Shown in pieces: positions 35,012 through 45,300 of a stretch of 64,000 nt of DNA. Position numbers and translations under genes: made by a program. Position 1 is the first letter of the stretch, and each line of letters begins with the position of its first letter. The DNA is taken from the NCBI RefSeq assembly GCF_044904675.1, contig NZ_JADIKJ010000017.1:116247-180246 (forward strand), written 5' to 3'. The notes below the pieces were generated by a model. That model saw nothing but the letters and a program-made list of their open reading frames with translations, did no database searches and was not told the DNA's origin. This DNA comes from Dyella_B jejuensis. GTDB taxonomy: Bacteria; Pseudomonadota; Gammaproteobacteria; Xanthomonadales; Rhodanobacteraceae.

Positions 35012-35032
35012 GCAGCGATCTTCATCGCCAAA

Positions 35033-35071
35033 CGAAAAAGCCGGTGCGCCATGGGCCACCGGCTTTTTTTG
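35033..35071. terminator. bidirectional rho-independent terminator
   Basis: The stem AGCCGGTG/CACCGGCT (35039-35064) is flanked by AAAAA upstream and TTTTTTT downstream, so it can end bamD (plus) and, from the other side, nadE (minus). Confidence 0.9.
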
Positions 35072-35152
35072 TTTGGGCTTCCGAAACCGATCGCACAGGT
35101 GGATGCAAGTGCAAGCCGCAAGGCTGCCTGGCTCCTGCTTTGCGCTATGCGG

Positions 35153-36793
35153 TCATTTCCAGCCGGAAGTGATTGGATAGCGCCGCTCGCGCCCGAAGGC
35201 GCGGGTGGTCACGCGCGGTCCGGGCGCGGATTGCCGCCGCTTGAATTCATTCACCAATACCAGCCGTACCACGCGATGCACGATGTTTTCGTCGAAGCCG
35301 GCTGCGATGATTTCCGCCTGCGATTGCTCGTCCTCGATAAAGCGGGCGAGGATCGCATCGAGTTCGTCGTAAGGCGGCAGCGAATCCTGGTCGGTCTGGT
35401 TGTCGCGCAATTCGGCCGATGGCGGCCGTTCGATCACGGCCGGCGGAATCATCCAGTCGCCGGCGTTGCCGGTCTGGCGCGCCTGCTCCTGGTTGCGCCA
35501 ACGCGAAAGCCGGTACACCTCGGTCTTGTAGACATCCTTGAGCGGCGCATAGGCCCCGCACATGTCGCCATAAAGCGTGGCGTAGCCGACCGCCATCTCG
35601 CTCTTGTTGCCGGTGGCCAGCAGCAACCGGCCATGCTTGTTCGACAGCGCCATCAGCATCACGCCGCGCGTGCGCGACTGCAGGTTCTCCTCGGTGGTAT
35701 CCGCTTGCTTGCCGCCGAACAGAGGCGCAAGCGCATCCATGAAGGCTGCGTAGGCAGGTTCGATGCCGATCACGTGGTAATCCACGCCCAGGCGCTCGGC
35801 CTGCTCACGCGCACCATCGAGTGAGAGCTGCGAGGTATAGCGCATCGGCATCATCACCGCGGTGACGCGGTCGGGACCGAGCGCATCCACGGCCAGCGCC
35901 AACGTCAACGCCGAATCGATGCCGCCGGAAAGGCCGAGCAGGATGCCGCCGAAACCGTTTTTATTGATGTAGTCGCGGACGCCGCGCACCAGCGCGGCGT
36001 ACAACGTCGCTTCGCGCGAGGCATCCGGAACGGTCGGCCAGTCCCGCGCATGCAAGCTGCGATCGGCCGGATTGAAATCGGCCCACAGCAGCGCATCCAC
36101 GAACGACGGCGCGCGCGCTGCAATGCGGCCATCGCCATTGACCAGCAGCGATCCACCGTCATAGACGACTTCGTCCTGCCCGCCGACGAGATTGAGATAG
36201 ATGAGCGCGCAGCCGGTCTCCTTCGCGCGCGCCACCAATACTTCTTCGCGCGCCGACTGCTTGGCATCGTCCCAGGGCGAGGCATTGATCACCACGATCA
36301 ATTCCGCACCGGCCGCGGCGGCGGCGGCGGCGGGCTCGGCCTGCCAAATGTCCTCGCACACCAGATACCCGACCCTGATGCCCTCGATCACCGCCACCGC
36401 GCTGGTGCGTCCCGGGCGGAAATAGCGCTTGTCGTCGAACACGCCGTAATTGGGCAACGCCTGCTTGTGCGTAACCTGCGCGATCTCGCCGCCGCGCAGG
36501 AAGGCGGCGGCGTTATACACCTCGCCCAGGCTGTGCGGGAAACCAACGATGGCGGCCAGTCCGTTCGTGCCTTCGGCCAACTGCTGCATGGCTTCCTGGC
36601 ACGCGGCCAGGAAGCTGGGGCGAAGCAACAGATCTTCCGGCGGATAGCCGCTGATGGTGAGCTCGGGAAAGACCGCCAGCGCCGCGCCGCCAGCACGGGC
36701 GCGCGCCATCAGCTCGCGAACCTTGGCGGTATTGGCGGCGACCGCGCCGACGGGAAAATCGTGTTGGGCCAGCGCCAGGCGGAGGACAGCCAT
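35153..36793 (-). CDS. nadE: Glutamine-dependent NAD(+) synthetase NadE
   Basis: NadE amidates nicotinate adenine dinucleotide to NAD using glutamine and ATP. The 546-residue product has an N-terminal nitrilase-type glutaminase domain with the triad E44 (FPELTISG), K110 (THKQALPN) and C146 (YLVCEDIW), and a C-terminal synthetase with the PP-loop LLGLSGGIDSALTLA near residue 290 and LLLATGNKSEMAVGYAT. It ends in the bamD-nadE bidirectional terminator. The glutaminase domain marks it as the glutamine-using type. Confidence 0.96.
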   Translation of the reverse strand: MAVLRLALAQHDFPVGAVAANTAKVRELMARARAGGAALAVFPELTISGYPPEDLLLRPSFLAACQEAMQQLAEGTNGLAAIVGFPHSLGEVYNAAAFLRGGEIAQVTHKQALPNYGVFDDKRYFRPGRTSAVAVIEGIRVGYLVCEDIWQAEPAAAAAAAGAELIVVINASPWDDAKQSAREEVLVARAKETGCALIYLNLVGGQDEVVYDGGSLLVNGDGRIAARAPSFVDALLWADFNPADRSLHARDWPTVPDASREATLYAALVRGVRDYINKNGFGGILLGLSGGIDSALTLALAVDALGPDRVTAVMMPMRYTSQLSLDGAREQAERLGVDYHVIGIEPAYAAFMDALAPLFGGKQADTTEENLQSRTRGVMLMALSNKHGRLLLATGNKSEMAVGYATLYGDMCGAYAPLKDVYKTEVYRLSRWRNQEQARQTGNAGDWMIPPAVIERPPSAELRDNQTDQDSLPPYDELDAILARFIEDEQSQAEIIAAGFDENIVHRVVRLVLVNEFKRRQSAPGPRVTTRAFGRERRYPITSGWK

Positions 36794-36936
36794 CGGGTAC
36801 GTATTCCAGGGTCAACTGGCGCTAAATGGTAGTGGAAGCCGCGGGGAACAAGCGCGGCAGAGGCCATCAGCGCCATATCGATTTCAATTTCAATCCCGTA
36901 CGACGGCGCGGGGCCCGGACCGATGGGATACGTATG

Positions 36937-36963
36937 AAAAAGGGCCGCGTCACCGCGGCCCTC
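36937..36963 (-). terminator. rho-independent terminator of sucCD
   Basis: On the minus strand AGGGCCGCG/CGCGGCCCT (9 bp, 4-base loop) is followed by TTTTT. It lies 25-51 bases past the sucD stop and serves the sucC-sucD transcript. Confidence 0.9.
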
Positions 36964-36987
36964 ATAACGATCGACATGGGCGATCGA

Positions 36988-37863
36988 TTACTTCTTCAAC
37001 AATCCAGCCAAGGTCTTGCCCAGGTCGGCAGGCGACTTCACCGTCGTCACGCCGGCCTTTTCCAGCGCCGCGAACTTCGCCGCCGCCGTGCCCTTGCCGC
37101 CGGAGATGATCGCACCGGCATGGCCCATGCGCTTGCCGGCCGGCGCCGAGGCGCCCGCGATGAACGAGACCACCGGCTTCTTGACGTATTCGCCGATGAA
37201 TTCGGCGGCTTCCTCTTCAGCGCTGCCGCCGATTTCACCGACCATGATGATGCCTTCGGTCTGCGGATCGTCCTGGAACAGCTTCAGGCAGTCGATGAAG
37301 TTCAGGCCGTTGATCGGGTCGCCGCCGATGCCGATGCAGGTGGACTGGCCCAGGCCTTCGTTGGTGGTCTGGAACACGGCTTCATAGGTCAGCGTGCCGG
37401 AACGCGACACGATGCCGACCTTGCCCGGCTTGTGGATGTGGCCCGGCATGATGCCGATCTTGCATTCGCCCGGCGTGATGATGCCGGGGCAGTTCGGCCC
37501 GATCAGCACGGTTTCCGGATGCTGCGCCAGCACGTTCTTCACGCGCAGCATGTCCAGCACCGGGATGCCTTCGGTGATGGTGACGATCACGCGCACGCCG
37601 GCGTCGATCGCTTCCAGGATCGAATCGGCCGCGAACGGCGGCGGCACGAAGATCACCGACGCATCGGCGCCGGTTTCGTCGACCGCCTCGGCCACGCTGT
37701 TGAAGACCGGCAGGCCGATGTGCTCGCTGCCGCCCTTGCCCGGGGTTACGCCACCGACCACCTTGGTGCCGTAGTCGATCGCCTGTTCGGCGTGGAAGGT
37801 GCCCTGCTGGCCGGTGAAGCCCTGCACGATCACCTTGGTGTTCTTATTAACAAGTACGCTCAT
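36988..37863 (-). CDS. sucD: Succinate--CoA ligase alpha subunit SucD
   Basis: SucD is the catalytic alpha subunit of succinyl-CoA synthetase of the citric acid cycle. The 291-residue product has IVQGFTGQQGTFHAEQAI (CoA-binding Rossmann part), IGPNCPGIITPGECKIGIMPG and the phosphorylated histidine in MGHAGAIISGG. The C-terminus ends in AGLLKK. It starts 15 bases after sucC and is followed by a terminator, so the two form a simple operon. Confidence 0.97.
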   Translation of the reverse strand: MSVLVNKNTKVIVQGFTGQQGTFHAEQAIDYGTKVVGGVTPGKGGSEHIGLPVFNSVAEAVDETGADASVIFVPPPFAADSILEAIDAGVRVIVTITEGIPVLDMLRVKNVLAQHPETVLIGPNCPGIITPGECKIGIMPGHIHKPGKVGIVSRSGTLTYEAVFQTTNEGLGQSTCIGIGGDPINGLNFIDCLKLFQDDPQTEGIIMVGEIGGSAEEEAAEFIGEYVKKPVVSFIAGASAPAGKRMGHAGAIISGGKGTAAAKFAALEKAGVTTVKSPADLGKTLAGLLKK

Positions 37864-37877
37864 GACTTAGATGCTCC

Positions 37878-39038
37878 TCACTTCGCGGCAGTCACGGCTT
37901 TCTTGGCCGCGTCGTTGAGATCGTCAGCCGGCGTAATCGCCAGACCGGAGTTGGCCAGCAGTTCGCGGCCCTTCTCCACGTTGGTGCCCTGCAGGCGCAC
38001 CACCACCGGAATCGTCAGGCCCACTTCCTTCACCGCGGCGATGATGCCTTCGGCGATCAGGTCGCAGCGCACGATGCCGCCGAAGATGTTCACCAGGATG
38101 GCGCGCACCTTGTCGGAGGAAAGAATCAGCTTGAACGCCTCGGTCACGCGCTCCTTGGTGGCGCCGCCGCCGACGTCGAGGAAGTTGGCCGGCTCGCCGC
38201 CCGCCAGCTTGATCACGTCCATGGTGGCCATCGCCAGACCCGCGCCGTTGACCATGCAACCGATGTTGCCGTCCATCGTCACGTAGTTGAGGTTGTGCTG
38301 CACGGCGGCCGCTTCGGCGGCGTCTTCCTGCGTGAGGTCGCGCATCTTGGCCAGGTCCGCATGGCGGAACTCGGCGTTATCGTCGGAGTTGACCTTGCCG
38401 TCGAGCGCGGCGAGGTTGCCGTCTTCGAGGATGGCGAGCGGATTGAGCTCGACCAGCGACAGGTCTTTCTCGTTGAACAGCTTGTACAGGCCCAGCATGA
38501 TCTTGGTCAGCTGCGTGACCTGCTTGGGATTGAGGTCCATCGCGAAGCCGAGCTGGCGGCACTGGTAGGGCTGCAGGCCTTCGACGAAATCGACCACGAT
38601 GGTGTGGATGTCGTCCGGCGTTTCCTTCGCCACCTGTTCGATGTCCACGCCGCCATGCTTGGAGGCGATGAAGGTGACCGCCTTGCTGTCGCGGTCGACC
38701 AGGATCGACAGATACAGCTCTTTGGCGATGTTGGTGGCATCGGTGACCAGCACCAGGTTCACCGGCAGCGCGCGGCCGGCGGACTGGTAGGTTTCCATGT
38801 TCTTGCCCAGCATGCCCTTGGCGGCGGCGTGGACGTCATCCAGGCTCTTGCAGAACTTGACGCCACCGGCCTTGCCGCGGCCACCGGCATGGATCTGGGC
38901 CTTGACCATCCATTGGGAACCGCCCAGGTGCTTGGCGGCGTCGACGGCGGCGTCGGGGGAATTGGCGACTTTGCCCGGCGGCACGGCAATGCCGTACTGC
39001 GCGAACAGCTCTTTGGCCTGGTACTCGTGGAAATTCAT
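37878..39038 (-). CDS. sucC: Succinate--CoA ligase beta subunit SucC
   Basis: SucC is the nucleotide- and succinate-binding beta subunit with an ATP-grasp fold. The 386-residue product has MNFHEYQAKELFAQYG, MVKAQIHAGGRGKAGGVK, LVELNPLAI and ANFLDVGGGATKERV, close to the family length of 388. The ATG at 39038 is the right start; the frame stays open for about 500 codons upstream but that part is not related. The nucleotide preference (ATP or GTP) is not obvious. Confidence 0.97.
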   Translation of the reverse strand: MNFHEYQAKELFAQYGIAVPPGKVANSPDAAVDAAKHLGGSQWMVKAQIHAGGRGKAGGVKFCKSLDDVHAAAKGMLGKNMETYQSAGRALPVNLVLVTDATNIAKELYLSILVDRDSKAVTFIASKHGGVDIEQVAKETPDDIHTIVVDFVEGLQPYQCRQLGFAMDLNPKQVTQLTKIMLGLYKLFNEKDLSLVELNPLAILEDGNLAALDGKVNSDDNAEFRHADLAKMRDLTQEDAAEAAAVQHNLNYVTMDGNIGCMVNGAGLAMATMDVIKLAGGEPANFLDVGGGATKERVTEAFKLILSSDKVRAILVNIFGGIVRCDLIAEGIIAAVKEVGLTIPVVVRLQGTNVEKGRELLANSGLAITPADDLNDAAKKAVTAAK

Positions 39039-39246
39039 TCGATACCTCGAGTGAATGGGGAAGGATCGAGCCCTTGCGGTGACAACAGCGCAGGCTTGGG
39101 AGAACGGACGGCGTTGGAACGCACTACCGGCGTGCAGTGCGCCGCGGCCATGCGTCAACATGGCAAAAACCGCGCAATACGGCCGGGTATTTTCGCGGAA
39201 GCGGGACCCGATGGAAAGGGGCACGTAAGAAAGTCGCCTGGCTTGC
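39039..39246. other. intergenic region between sucC and the pilS-side repeats
   Basis: The first part must hold the sucC promoter (minus strand). A TTGACG hexamer is visible on that strand around 39156, but no clear -10 follows at 16-18 bases. No gene or RNA was recognised. Confidence 0.35.
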
Positions 39247-39391
39247 GGCCCGCTCCCGCCGGCGAGGAGGATTGAGGTGCGGGGCCAATCTTGCGAAAGT
39301 GGCGAGACTAAAGCGAGTTTCCGCGTCGCTGTAATCGACCCGCAAGACTGGCCCCGCCCCCCGCGCCACCTCCCGAAACGGGAGCGGGGAA
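39247..39391. repeat. BIME-like inverted pair upstream of pilS
   Basis: The left unit (39247-39294) contains CGCTCCCGCC and GAGGTGCGGGGCCAATCTTGCG; the right unit (39340-39391) contains CGCAAGACTGGCCCCG and CCCGAAACGGGAGCGGGG. The two are imperfect inverted copies and match the repeats at 12.3, 14.35 and 29.0-29.4 kb. They lie in the gap between sucC and pilS. They may be REP-type elements. Confidence 0.65.
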
Positions 39392-39443
39392 ATGCCGCAC
39401 CCATCCTTCCTGCCGAGTGCCCAAACCCGTGTCCAGCCGCGCG

Positions 39444-41048
39444 ATGTCCGACTCGACCAACAGCACTACGACCCGCCATGAATTGCTGTTCCTGAATTAC
39501 TTCCGGCTGGCCCAGGGGCTGGTTTACGTCGGGCTCGCCTTCACGCCCGCGGGCATGGGCTGGCCGCACCTGGACAATATCGGCCTGGCGCGCCTGGTCG
39601 CCGTCAGCTACCTGCTGTTCGCCGTCGCAGTGGTCGCCATTACCCATCTGACCCGGTCGCTGGGCTGGCTGGGGATTCTCGGCACCTTGTTCGTGGACAT
39701 CGTCGCGGCCGTGCTGGCGATCGCCGCCATGAACGATGCGCGCATCGGCATCGCCATGATGCTGGCGGTGAACCTGGCCGCCGGCGCGCTGCTGCTGCCG
39801 CTGCGGCTGGCGTTGTTCCTGGCGGCGCTCGCCACCCTGGGCGTGCTCGGCCGCACCCTGCTGTCGCTGCCGCACGTGGTGAGCGCGGATGACCGCGATT
39901 TCCTGGAATCGGGCCTGTTCGGCATGGCCTATTTCGCGATCGTGGTGTTGTGCAACGTGCTGGGCCGCCAGTTGCGCGCCAGCGAAGCGCTGGCCGAGCA
40001 GCGCAGCATCGACCTGGTCAATCTCTCGCAGGTCAACGAATTGATCATCCGCCGCATGAAGACCGGCGTGATGCTGGTGGACGACGCCAACCGCATCCAC
40101 CAGATCAACGAATCGGCCTGGATGCTGCTGGGCAATCCTTCGTCCGACCAGCGCGACCTCGGACGCTGCGCGCCGGAGCTGTCGCGCCGCCTGTATCACT
40201 GGATCACCTCGGGCAAGCTCGACGAAACCGCCACGCAATTGGCCGACGGCATGCCCGAAGTGGTACCGCGTTTCAGCCGTCTCGCGCCGAACGACGATTC
40301 GCTGGTATTGATCTTCCTCGACGACACTTCGCTGGTATCGCGGCGCGCGGAAGAACTTACGCTCAGTTCGCTGGGCCGGCTGTCGGCCTCGATCGCGCAC
40401 GAGATCCGCAACCCGCTCGCGGCGATCCGCTACTCCGCGCAGCTGCTGGCCGAGTCGAACGAGATGAATGCCACCGACCTGCGCATGGTGGAGATCATCA
40501 ACAACCACTGCAGCCGGCTCAACGAGATCATCGAGAACATCCTGCAATTGTCGCGGCGCGAGCGCTCACGCCCGGAAACACTCAACCTCGGCGACTGGTC
40601 GCACGCCTTCGTCGAGGAATACAAGCAGGGCAACGACCTGGGCGGCGATTCGCTGCGCGTGATCGACAACAGCGCCGCGCCGGTCGCCGCGGTGGCCGAT
40701 CCGCAGCAATTGCAGCAGGTGGTATGGAACCTGGTGCAGAACGCGCTGCGTTATGGACGCATGCCGGGCGAGCCGGCCCGCGTGATGGTGGTGGTGCGGC
40801 ATGGCGAACATGGCGTGCCGATCCTGGAGGTCATCGATCGCGGTCCGGGCATCGCGCCGAAAGTGGCGGCACAGATCTTCGAGCCGTTCTACACCACGCA
40901 CGAGTACGGCACTGGCCTGGGTCTGTATCTCGCGCGCCAGATGGCCGAGGCGAACCAGGCCGCGCTGGAATACGTGCGGGTCGCCGGCGGCGGCAGTTGT
41001 TTCCGGCTGGTGTTGACGCCGCCGGCACGCATCGAACCGACTGTTTGA
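39444..41048 (+). CDS. pilS: Type IV pilus sensor histidine kinase PilS
   Basis: PilS senses pilin level in the membrane and controls PilR. The 534-residue product has six hydrophobic helices (to about residue 170), a PAS-like segment (TGVMLVDDANRIHQINES), the HisKA box with the phosphorylation site His319 (SASIAHEIRNPLAAIRYSAQ), and the HATPase domain (LVQNALRYGR, IDRGPGIAPKVA, EYGTGLGLYLARQMA). The ATG at 39444 is preferred; a GTG at 39417 is an alternative. Its usual partner pilR lies 18 kb downstream, beyond a sugar cluster. A fairly strong identity with xanthomonad PilS is expected but was not tested. Confidence 0.92.
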   Translation: MSDSTNSTTTRHELLFLNYFRLAQGLVYVGLAFTPAGMGWPHLDNIGLARLVAVSYLLFAVAVVAITHLTRSLGWLGILGTLFVDIVAAVLAIAAMNDARIGIAMMLAVNLAAGALLLPLRLALFLAALATLGVLGRTLLSLPHVVSADDRDFLESGLFGMAYFAIVVLCNVLGRQLRASEALAEQRSIDLVNLSQVNELIIRRMKTGVMLVDDANRIHQINESAWMLLGNPSSDQRDLGRCAPELSRRLYHWITSGKLDETATQLADGMPEVVPRFSRLAPNDDSLVLIFLDDTSLVSRRAEELTLSSLGRLSASIAHEIRNPLAAIRYSAQLLAESNEMNATDLRMVEIINNHCSRLNEIIENILQLSRRERSRPETLNLGDWSHAFVEEYKQGNDLGGDSLRVIDNSAAPVAAVADPQQLQQVVWNLVQNALRYGRMPGEPARVMVVVRHGEHGVPILEVIDRGPGIAPKVAAQIFEPFYTTHEYGTGLGLYLARQMAEANQAALEYVRVAGGGSCFRLVLTPPARIEPTV

Positions 41049-41096
41049 GCCAGCCGGATTTCCCGCGCGCCATGCCCTGATGCCGGCAGCAACGGC

Positions 41097-42110
41097 TCAG
41101 GTGGAACGCACCACCAGGGTGGTCGCCATCATCTGCGACGGCACGCTATGTCCCTGGATCAGCGACAGCACCTTGCGCGCCAGCAGCACGCCGCCCTCCT
41201 GCCAGTTCTGCCGCACGGTGCTTAGCGGTGGCAGGAAGCTTGCGCCCAGCGGCGTGTCGTCGTAACCGATCACCGAGACGTCGTTTGGCACCGACTGCCC
41301 GAGTTCGACCAGCGCACGGATGGCGCCCATCGCCAGCAAGTCGCTGCAGGCGAAGATCGCATCGAAGCGCACCTTGCGCGCGGACAGCGAGCGCACCGCA
41401 TCGACCCCCGATTCCAAGGTGAAGTCCACGCGCCTGAGCAGCAGCGGCTTGATGCCGTGGCCGGCCAGTTCATCGACGAAGCCGAACAGGCGCTGCGCCA
41501 TTTCGGGGTGATCCGGGTTGCCAATGAACACGGGATTGCGCCGTCCGATGGAAAGAAAGCGCTCGGCCACGCTTACCCCGCCCTGGCGGTTGTCGCTGCC
41601 GACCACGATATGGTTGTCGCCGCCTTGGGCGGCCGCGCCCCACACCACCATCGGCAGCCCGAGCTTGTCGTACAGGCGCACCGCATCCTGGCGCACGCCC
41701 TGGCCCAGCAGGATCAGCCCGTCGGCGGCCTGCACCGCGGCATCGGCCGCGCCCTGGCGGGTGGTCAGCAGCACGCTGTAGCCAGCCGACGTCAGCTCCT
41801 GGGAAATGCCGCCCAGCAGGGACAGCGGGTACGGGTCCCACATGGTGCGGCCCGATGACGGCTTCATCTCCACGATCACCGCCACCGTATGGCTGCGACG
41901 CAGGCGCAGATTGCGCGCGCTGACGTTCAACTTGTAACCATGCTTGCGCGCCAGCGCCTGCACCCGTTCGCGGGTGTCGGCATTGACCAGCGGGCTTTCG
42001 CTGAGCGCGCGTGACACAGTGATCTTGGAAACCCCGGCCAACTCGGCCAAGTCCGCCATGGTCAGGCTGGGGCGTTGCGCAAGGGGTTGTTTCTTCTTGG
42101 CGTGCGTCAA
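41097..42110 (-). CDS. LacI-family transcriptional regulator of the sugar cluster
   Basis: The product has an N-terminal helix-turn-helix (LTMADLAELAGVSKITVSRALSES) and a periplasmic-binding-like C-terminal domain (VAVIVEMKPSSGRT, DGLILLGQGV, FACSDLLAMGAIRAL, VIGYDDTPLG), the LacI/GalR layout. The TTG at 42110 has GAGGG seven bases upstream and gives about 337 residues; ATG at 42179 or GTG at 42212 would add an unusual N-terminal extension. It is divergent from the GH65 fusion gene, and a perfect 28-bp palindrome lies between them. It probably represses the cluster until an alpha-glucoside or derived sugar is present. Confidence 0.85.
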   Translation of the reverse strand: MTHAKKKQPLAQRPSLTMADLAELAGVSKITVSRALSESPLVNADTRERVQALARKHGYKLNVSARNLRLRRSHTVAVIVEMKPSSGRTMWDPYPLSLLGGISQELTSAGYSVLLTTRQGAADAAVQAADGLILLGQGVRQDAVRLYDKLGLPMVVWGAAAQGGDNHIVVGSDNRQGGVSVAERFLSIGRRNPVFIGNPDHPEMAQRLFGFVDELAGHGIKPLLLRRVDFTLESGVDAVRSLSARKVRFDAIFACSDLLAMGAIRALVELGQSVPNDVSVIGYDDTPLGASFLPPLSTVRQNWQEGGVLLARKVLSLIQGHSVPSQMMATTLVVRST

Positions 42111-42244
42111 GAGGCGACCCTCGGATCGGAGTGCGGCGGCATCGGCCGGTAGAAACCTCGCAAGTGTGCCCGACAGCATCCTTTCGTCCAAATGCGACCA
42201 CGTTTTGACCACGCCGAGCGCGGCAGAATGATGCGCCGCGACAA

Positions 42245-42272
42245 TGATATCGATATCTTGATATCGATATCA
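42245..42272. promoter_or_regulatory. perfect palindrome, probable LacI-type operator
   Basis: The 13-base arm TGATATCGATATC and its inverted copy GATATCGATATCA are separated by TT. It lies between the divergent regulator and the GH65 fusion gene. Perfect symmetry and position make it a strong operator candidate. No second copy was found near the TonB receptor or the GH65 hydrolases. Confidence 0.75.
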
Positions 42273-42345
42273 TCCCAACTTATGCTCGCCGCACAGAGGC
42301 CGCCGGCCCCATGAGAAGACCCAGCACATGCCAAGGGGAGAATGC

Positions 42346-45300
42346 GTGCACCGCCACGAAGCACCTGCCATAGCCATGGAACCGGCCTATCAGGTGACCG
42401 CCGATCCATGGCGGCTGGCGCACACGCATCGCCCGGCCGAAAGCGAGCAGGCCAAACTGGAAAGTTTGTTCGCGCTGGCCAACGGCACCTTGGGCGTGCG
42501 CGGCGGCCTGGAAGAGGGCCGCAGCCCCAGCCAGGGCAGCTTCCTCACTGGCGTGTGGGAACGCACGCCGATCGAATACCACGAACGCTTCCCCGGCTTC
42601 GCCCGCAGCACCGATACGCGCATTCCGGTTCCCGATGGCGTGCGCATCGGCGTGCGCCTGGGCGAGGCGCCGATCGATCTGGGCGAGGGCGAATGGCAAG
42701 CCTTCGAGCAGGCGCTGGACCTGCGTACCGGCTGCCTGGAAAGAAAGCTGCGCTGGCGCTCCCCCACGGGCGTCACCTTGCAGATCGACGCGGAACGGAT
42801 TGTTCCCCTGCACACGCCCAACCTGCTGTGCATCCGTTACCGCGTCACCTCTATCGACTACAGCGGTCCGATCACCCTCGAATCGGCCCTGGTCGCCAAC
42901 AATACCGCCGCCGAACAAGGCGACGATCCGCGCATCGGCACGCGCGTCAGCGGCGGACTGAGCATCACCGCATCCGATGCGGACCGCACCCTCGCCTCGA
43001 TCTGCCAGCGCACGCAGAACAGCTCCATCCGCCTGGCCAGCGGTCAACGCCATCGCGCCGTGCGGCCGAACCTCGCCTTTGCCCGCGCCATCATCGAAGA
43101 CGGCCAGGGCGTGCAGCAGCATTACGCCGCCGAGCTACAGCCGGGCGACAGCGTGGTGCTGGAAAAATTCGTCGCCTACGCCTGGAGCCGCCCGGAAGGC
43201 GGCGACACCGAGGCGTCCTTGCTCGACACCGTCGCCACCAGCCTGGAGCGCGCGCTGACCCTGGATTTCGACGCGCATCGGGCGGAGCAGGCGCGCGCCT
43301 GCGAAGCATTCTGGCAAGCGGCGGACCTGCAGATCGACGGCGACACGGCAGTCGAACAAGCATTGCGCTTCAACTTGTTCCACCTGCTGCAATCCACCGG
43401 CCGCGACGGCAGCGGCAGCGCGGCGGCCAAGGGGCTCACCGGCGAAGGCTACGAAGGCCACTACTTCTGGGACACCGAAGCCTTCGTGCTGCCTGTGCTG
43501 GCGCTCACCTCGCCCGAGCAGGCGCGCAGCATGCTGCAATACCGCGTCAACACATTGGACCGCGCCCGCAACCATGCGCGCGAGATGAACCACCCGGTCG
43601 GCGCGCTCTACGCCTGGCGCACGATCAGCGGCGACGAATGCTCGGCTTATTTTCCATCCGGTTCGGCGCAGTACCACATCAATGCGGCGATTGCGTTCGC
43701 GATCCGCCTGTATGTGGACGTGACCGGGGATATCGATTTCCTGGTTCGCGGCGGCGCGGAAATGCTGTTCGAGACCGCGCGCCTGTGGCACCAGGTCGGC
43801 TACTACAACGCGCGCCGCAATAATGCTTTCTGCATCTGCCAGGTGACCGGTCCCGACGAATACACCGCGCTGGTCGACAACAACTACTACACCAACCACA
43901 TGGCGCAGCAGCACCTGCGCTACGCCGCCGACGTGGCCTCGCAACTGGGCCGCGAACGGCCGCACGATTACGCGCGGATCGCCGCGTCGATCGATCTGTC
44001 CGATCGCGAAATCGCCGCCTGGCTCGGCGCGGCGGATGCGATGTACCTGCCGGTCGACCCGGTGCTGGGCATCTTTCCGCAGGACGACGACTTCCTCAAC
44101 AAGCCACGCCTGCCGATTGCGCATCCGGGCGAACATGGCCATCGCCCGCTGCTGCTGCAACTGCATCCGCTGACGATCTATCGCCATCAGGTATGCAAGC
44201 AGGCCGACGTGCTGCAAGCCTTCGTGCTGGCCGGCCATGCCATCGACAAAGACAGCAAGCGGCGCAACTTCGATTACTACGAAGCCGTCACCGTGCACGA
44301 TTCCACGCTGTCGGCGTCGACCTTCAGCATCGTGGCCGCGGAGGTCGGTTACGCCAGGAAGGCCTACAACTACTTCCTCGACACCCTGCGCGTGGACATC
44401 GACAACTTGCACGGCAATACCTCGCACGGCGTGCACATGGCCGCGATGGCCGGCAGCTGGCTGTCGCTGGCGTGGGGCTTCGGCGGCCTGCGGCCGATCG
44501 ATGGACGCCCGGCATTTGCACCGGTATTGCCCGCGGCGTGGAACGGCTATCGCTTTGGTATTCGCTGGCGCGACCATCACATCCGGGTTGAGGTCGACAA
44601 GGAGCGCGTGACCTACGCGCTTACCCAGGGCGCGCAACTGGAGATCCTGCATCGCGGGGCCACGCTGGCGCTGCGCGCCGGCCAGCCGGTCAGCGTGCCG
44701 CTGCACGCACTATCACAAGCGCTGAAGGGAGTGATCTTCGATCTCGACGGCGTGATCGCCGACACGGCCATCGTGCATCACGCGGCGTGGAAAAAACTTG
44801 CCGCCGAGATCGGCCTTCCTTTCGACGACAACGTCGGCGAGCGACTCAAGGGCGTCGATCGGCGCGGCTCGCTGGACATTCTGCTCGAGCATGCGCCGCA
44901 TGCTTACTCCGAAGATGAGAAAGAAGCCCTCGCCGCGCGCAAGAACGATTATTACCGGCAACAGATCGAAAGCTTCGGGCCACAAAACCTGCTGCCCGGC
45001 GCGCGCGCCGCGGTGGAATCGGTGCGCCGCGCGGGCTTGAAGACGGCGCTGGCCTCGGCCAGCCGCAACGCACCACTTTTGCTGGAAAGGCTCGGTATCG
45101 CCGATTTGTTCGACTACGTGGTGGATGCCAACCACATCAGTCGCGCCAAACCCGATCCCGAAATTTTCCTGGCCGCCGCGCGCGGTCTCGGGCTGGCACC
45201 GGGTGAATGCCTCGGCGTGGAGGACGCCGCGGCAGGAATTGCCAGTATCCACTCTGCGGGAATGAGAGCGGTGGGAATCGGCCAGGCGCAAGCCCTGGCC

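Noticed and set aside
39039..40547. Upstream extension of the sucC frame by about 500 codons
   Set aside because: Only residues from 39038 onward are SucC-like; the rest is antisense to pilS and to repeats.
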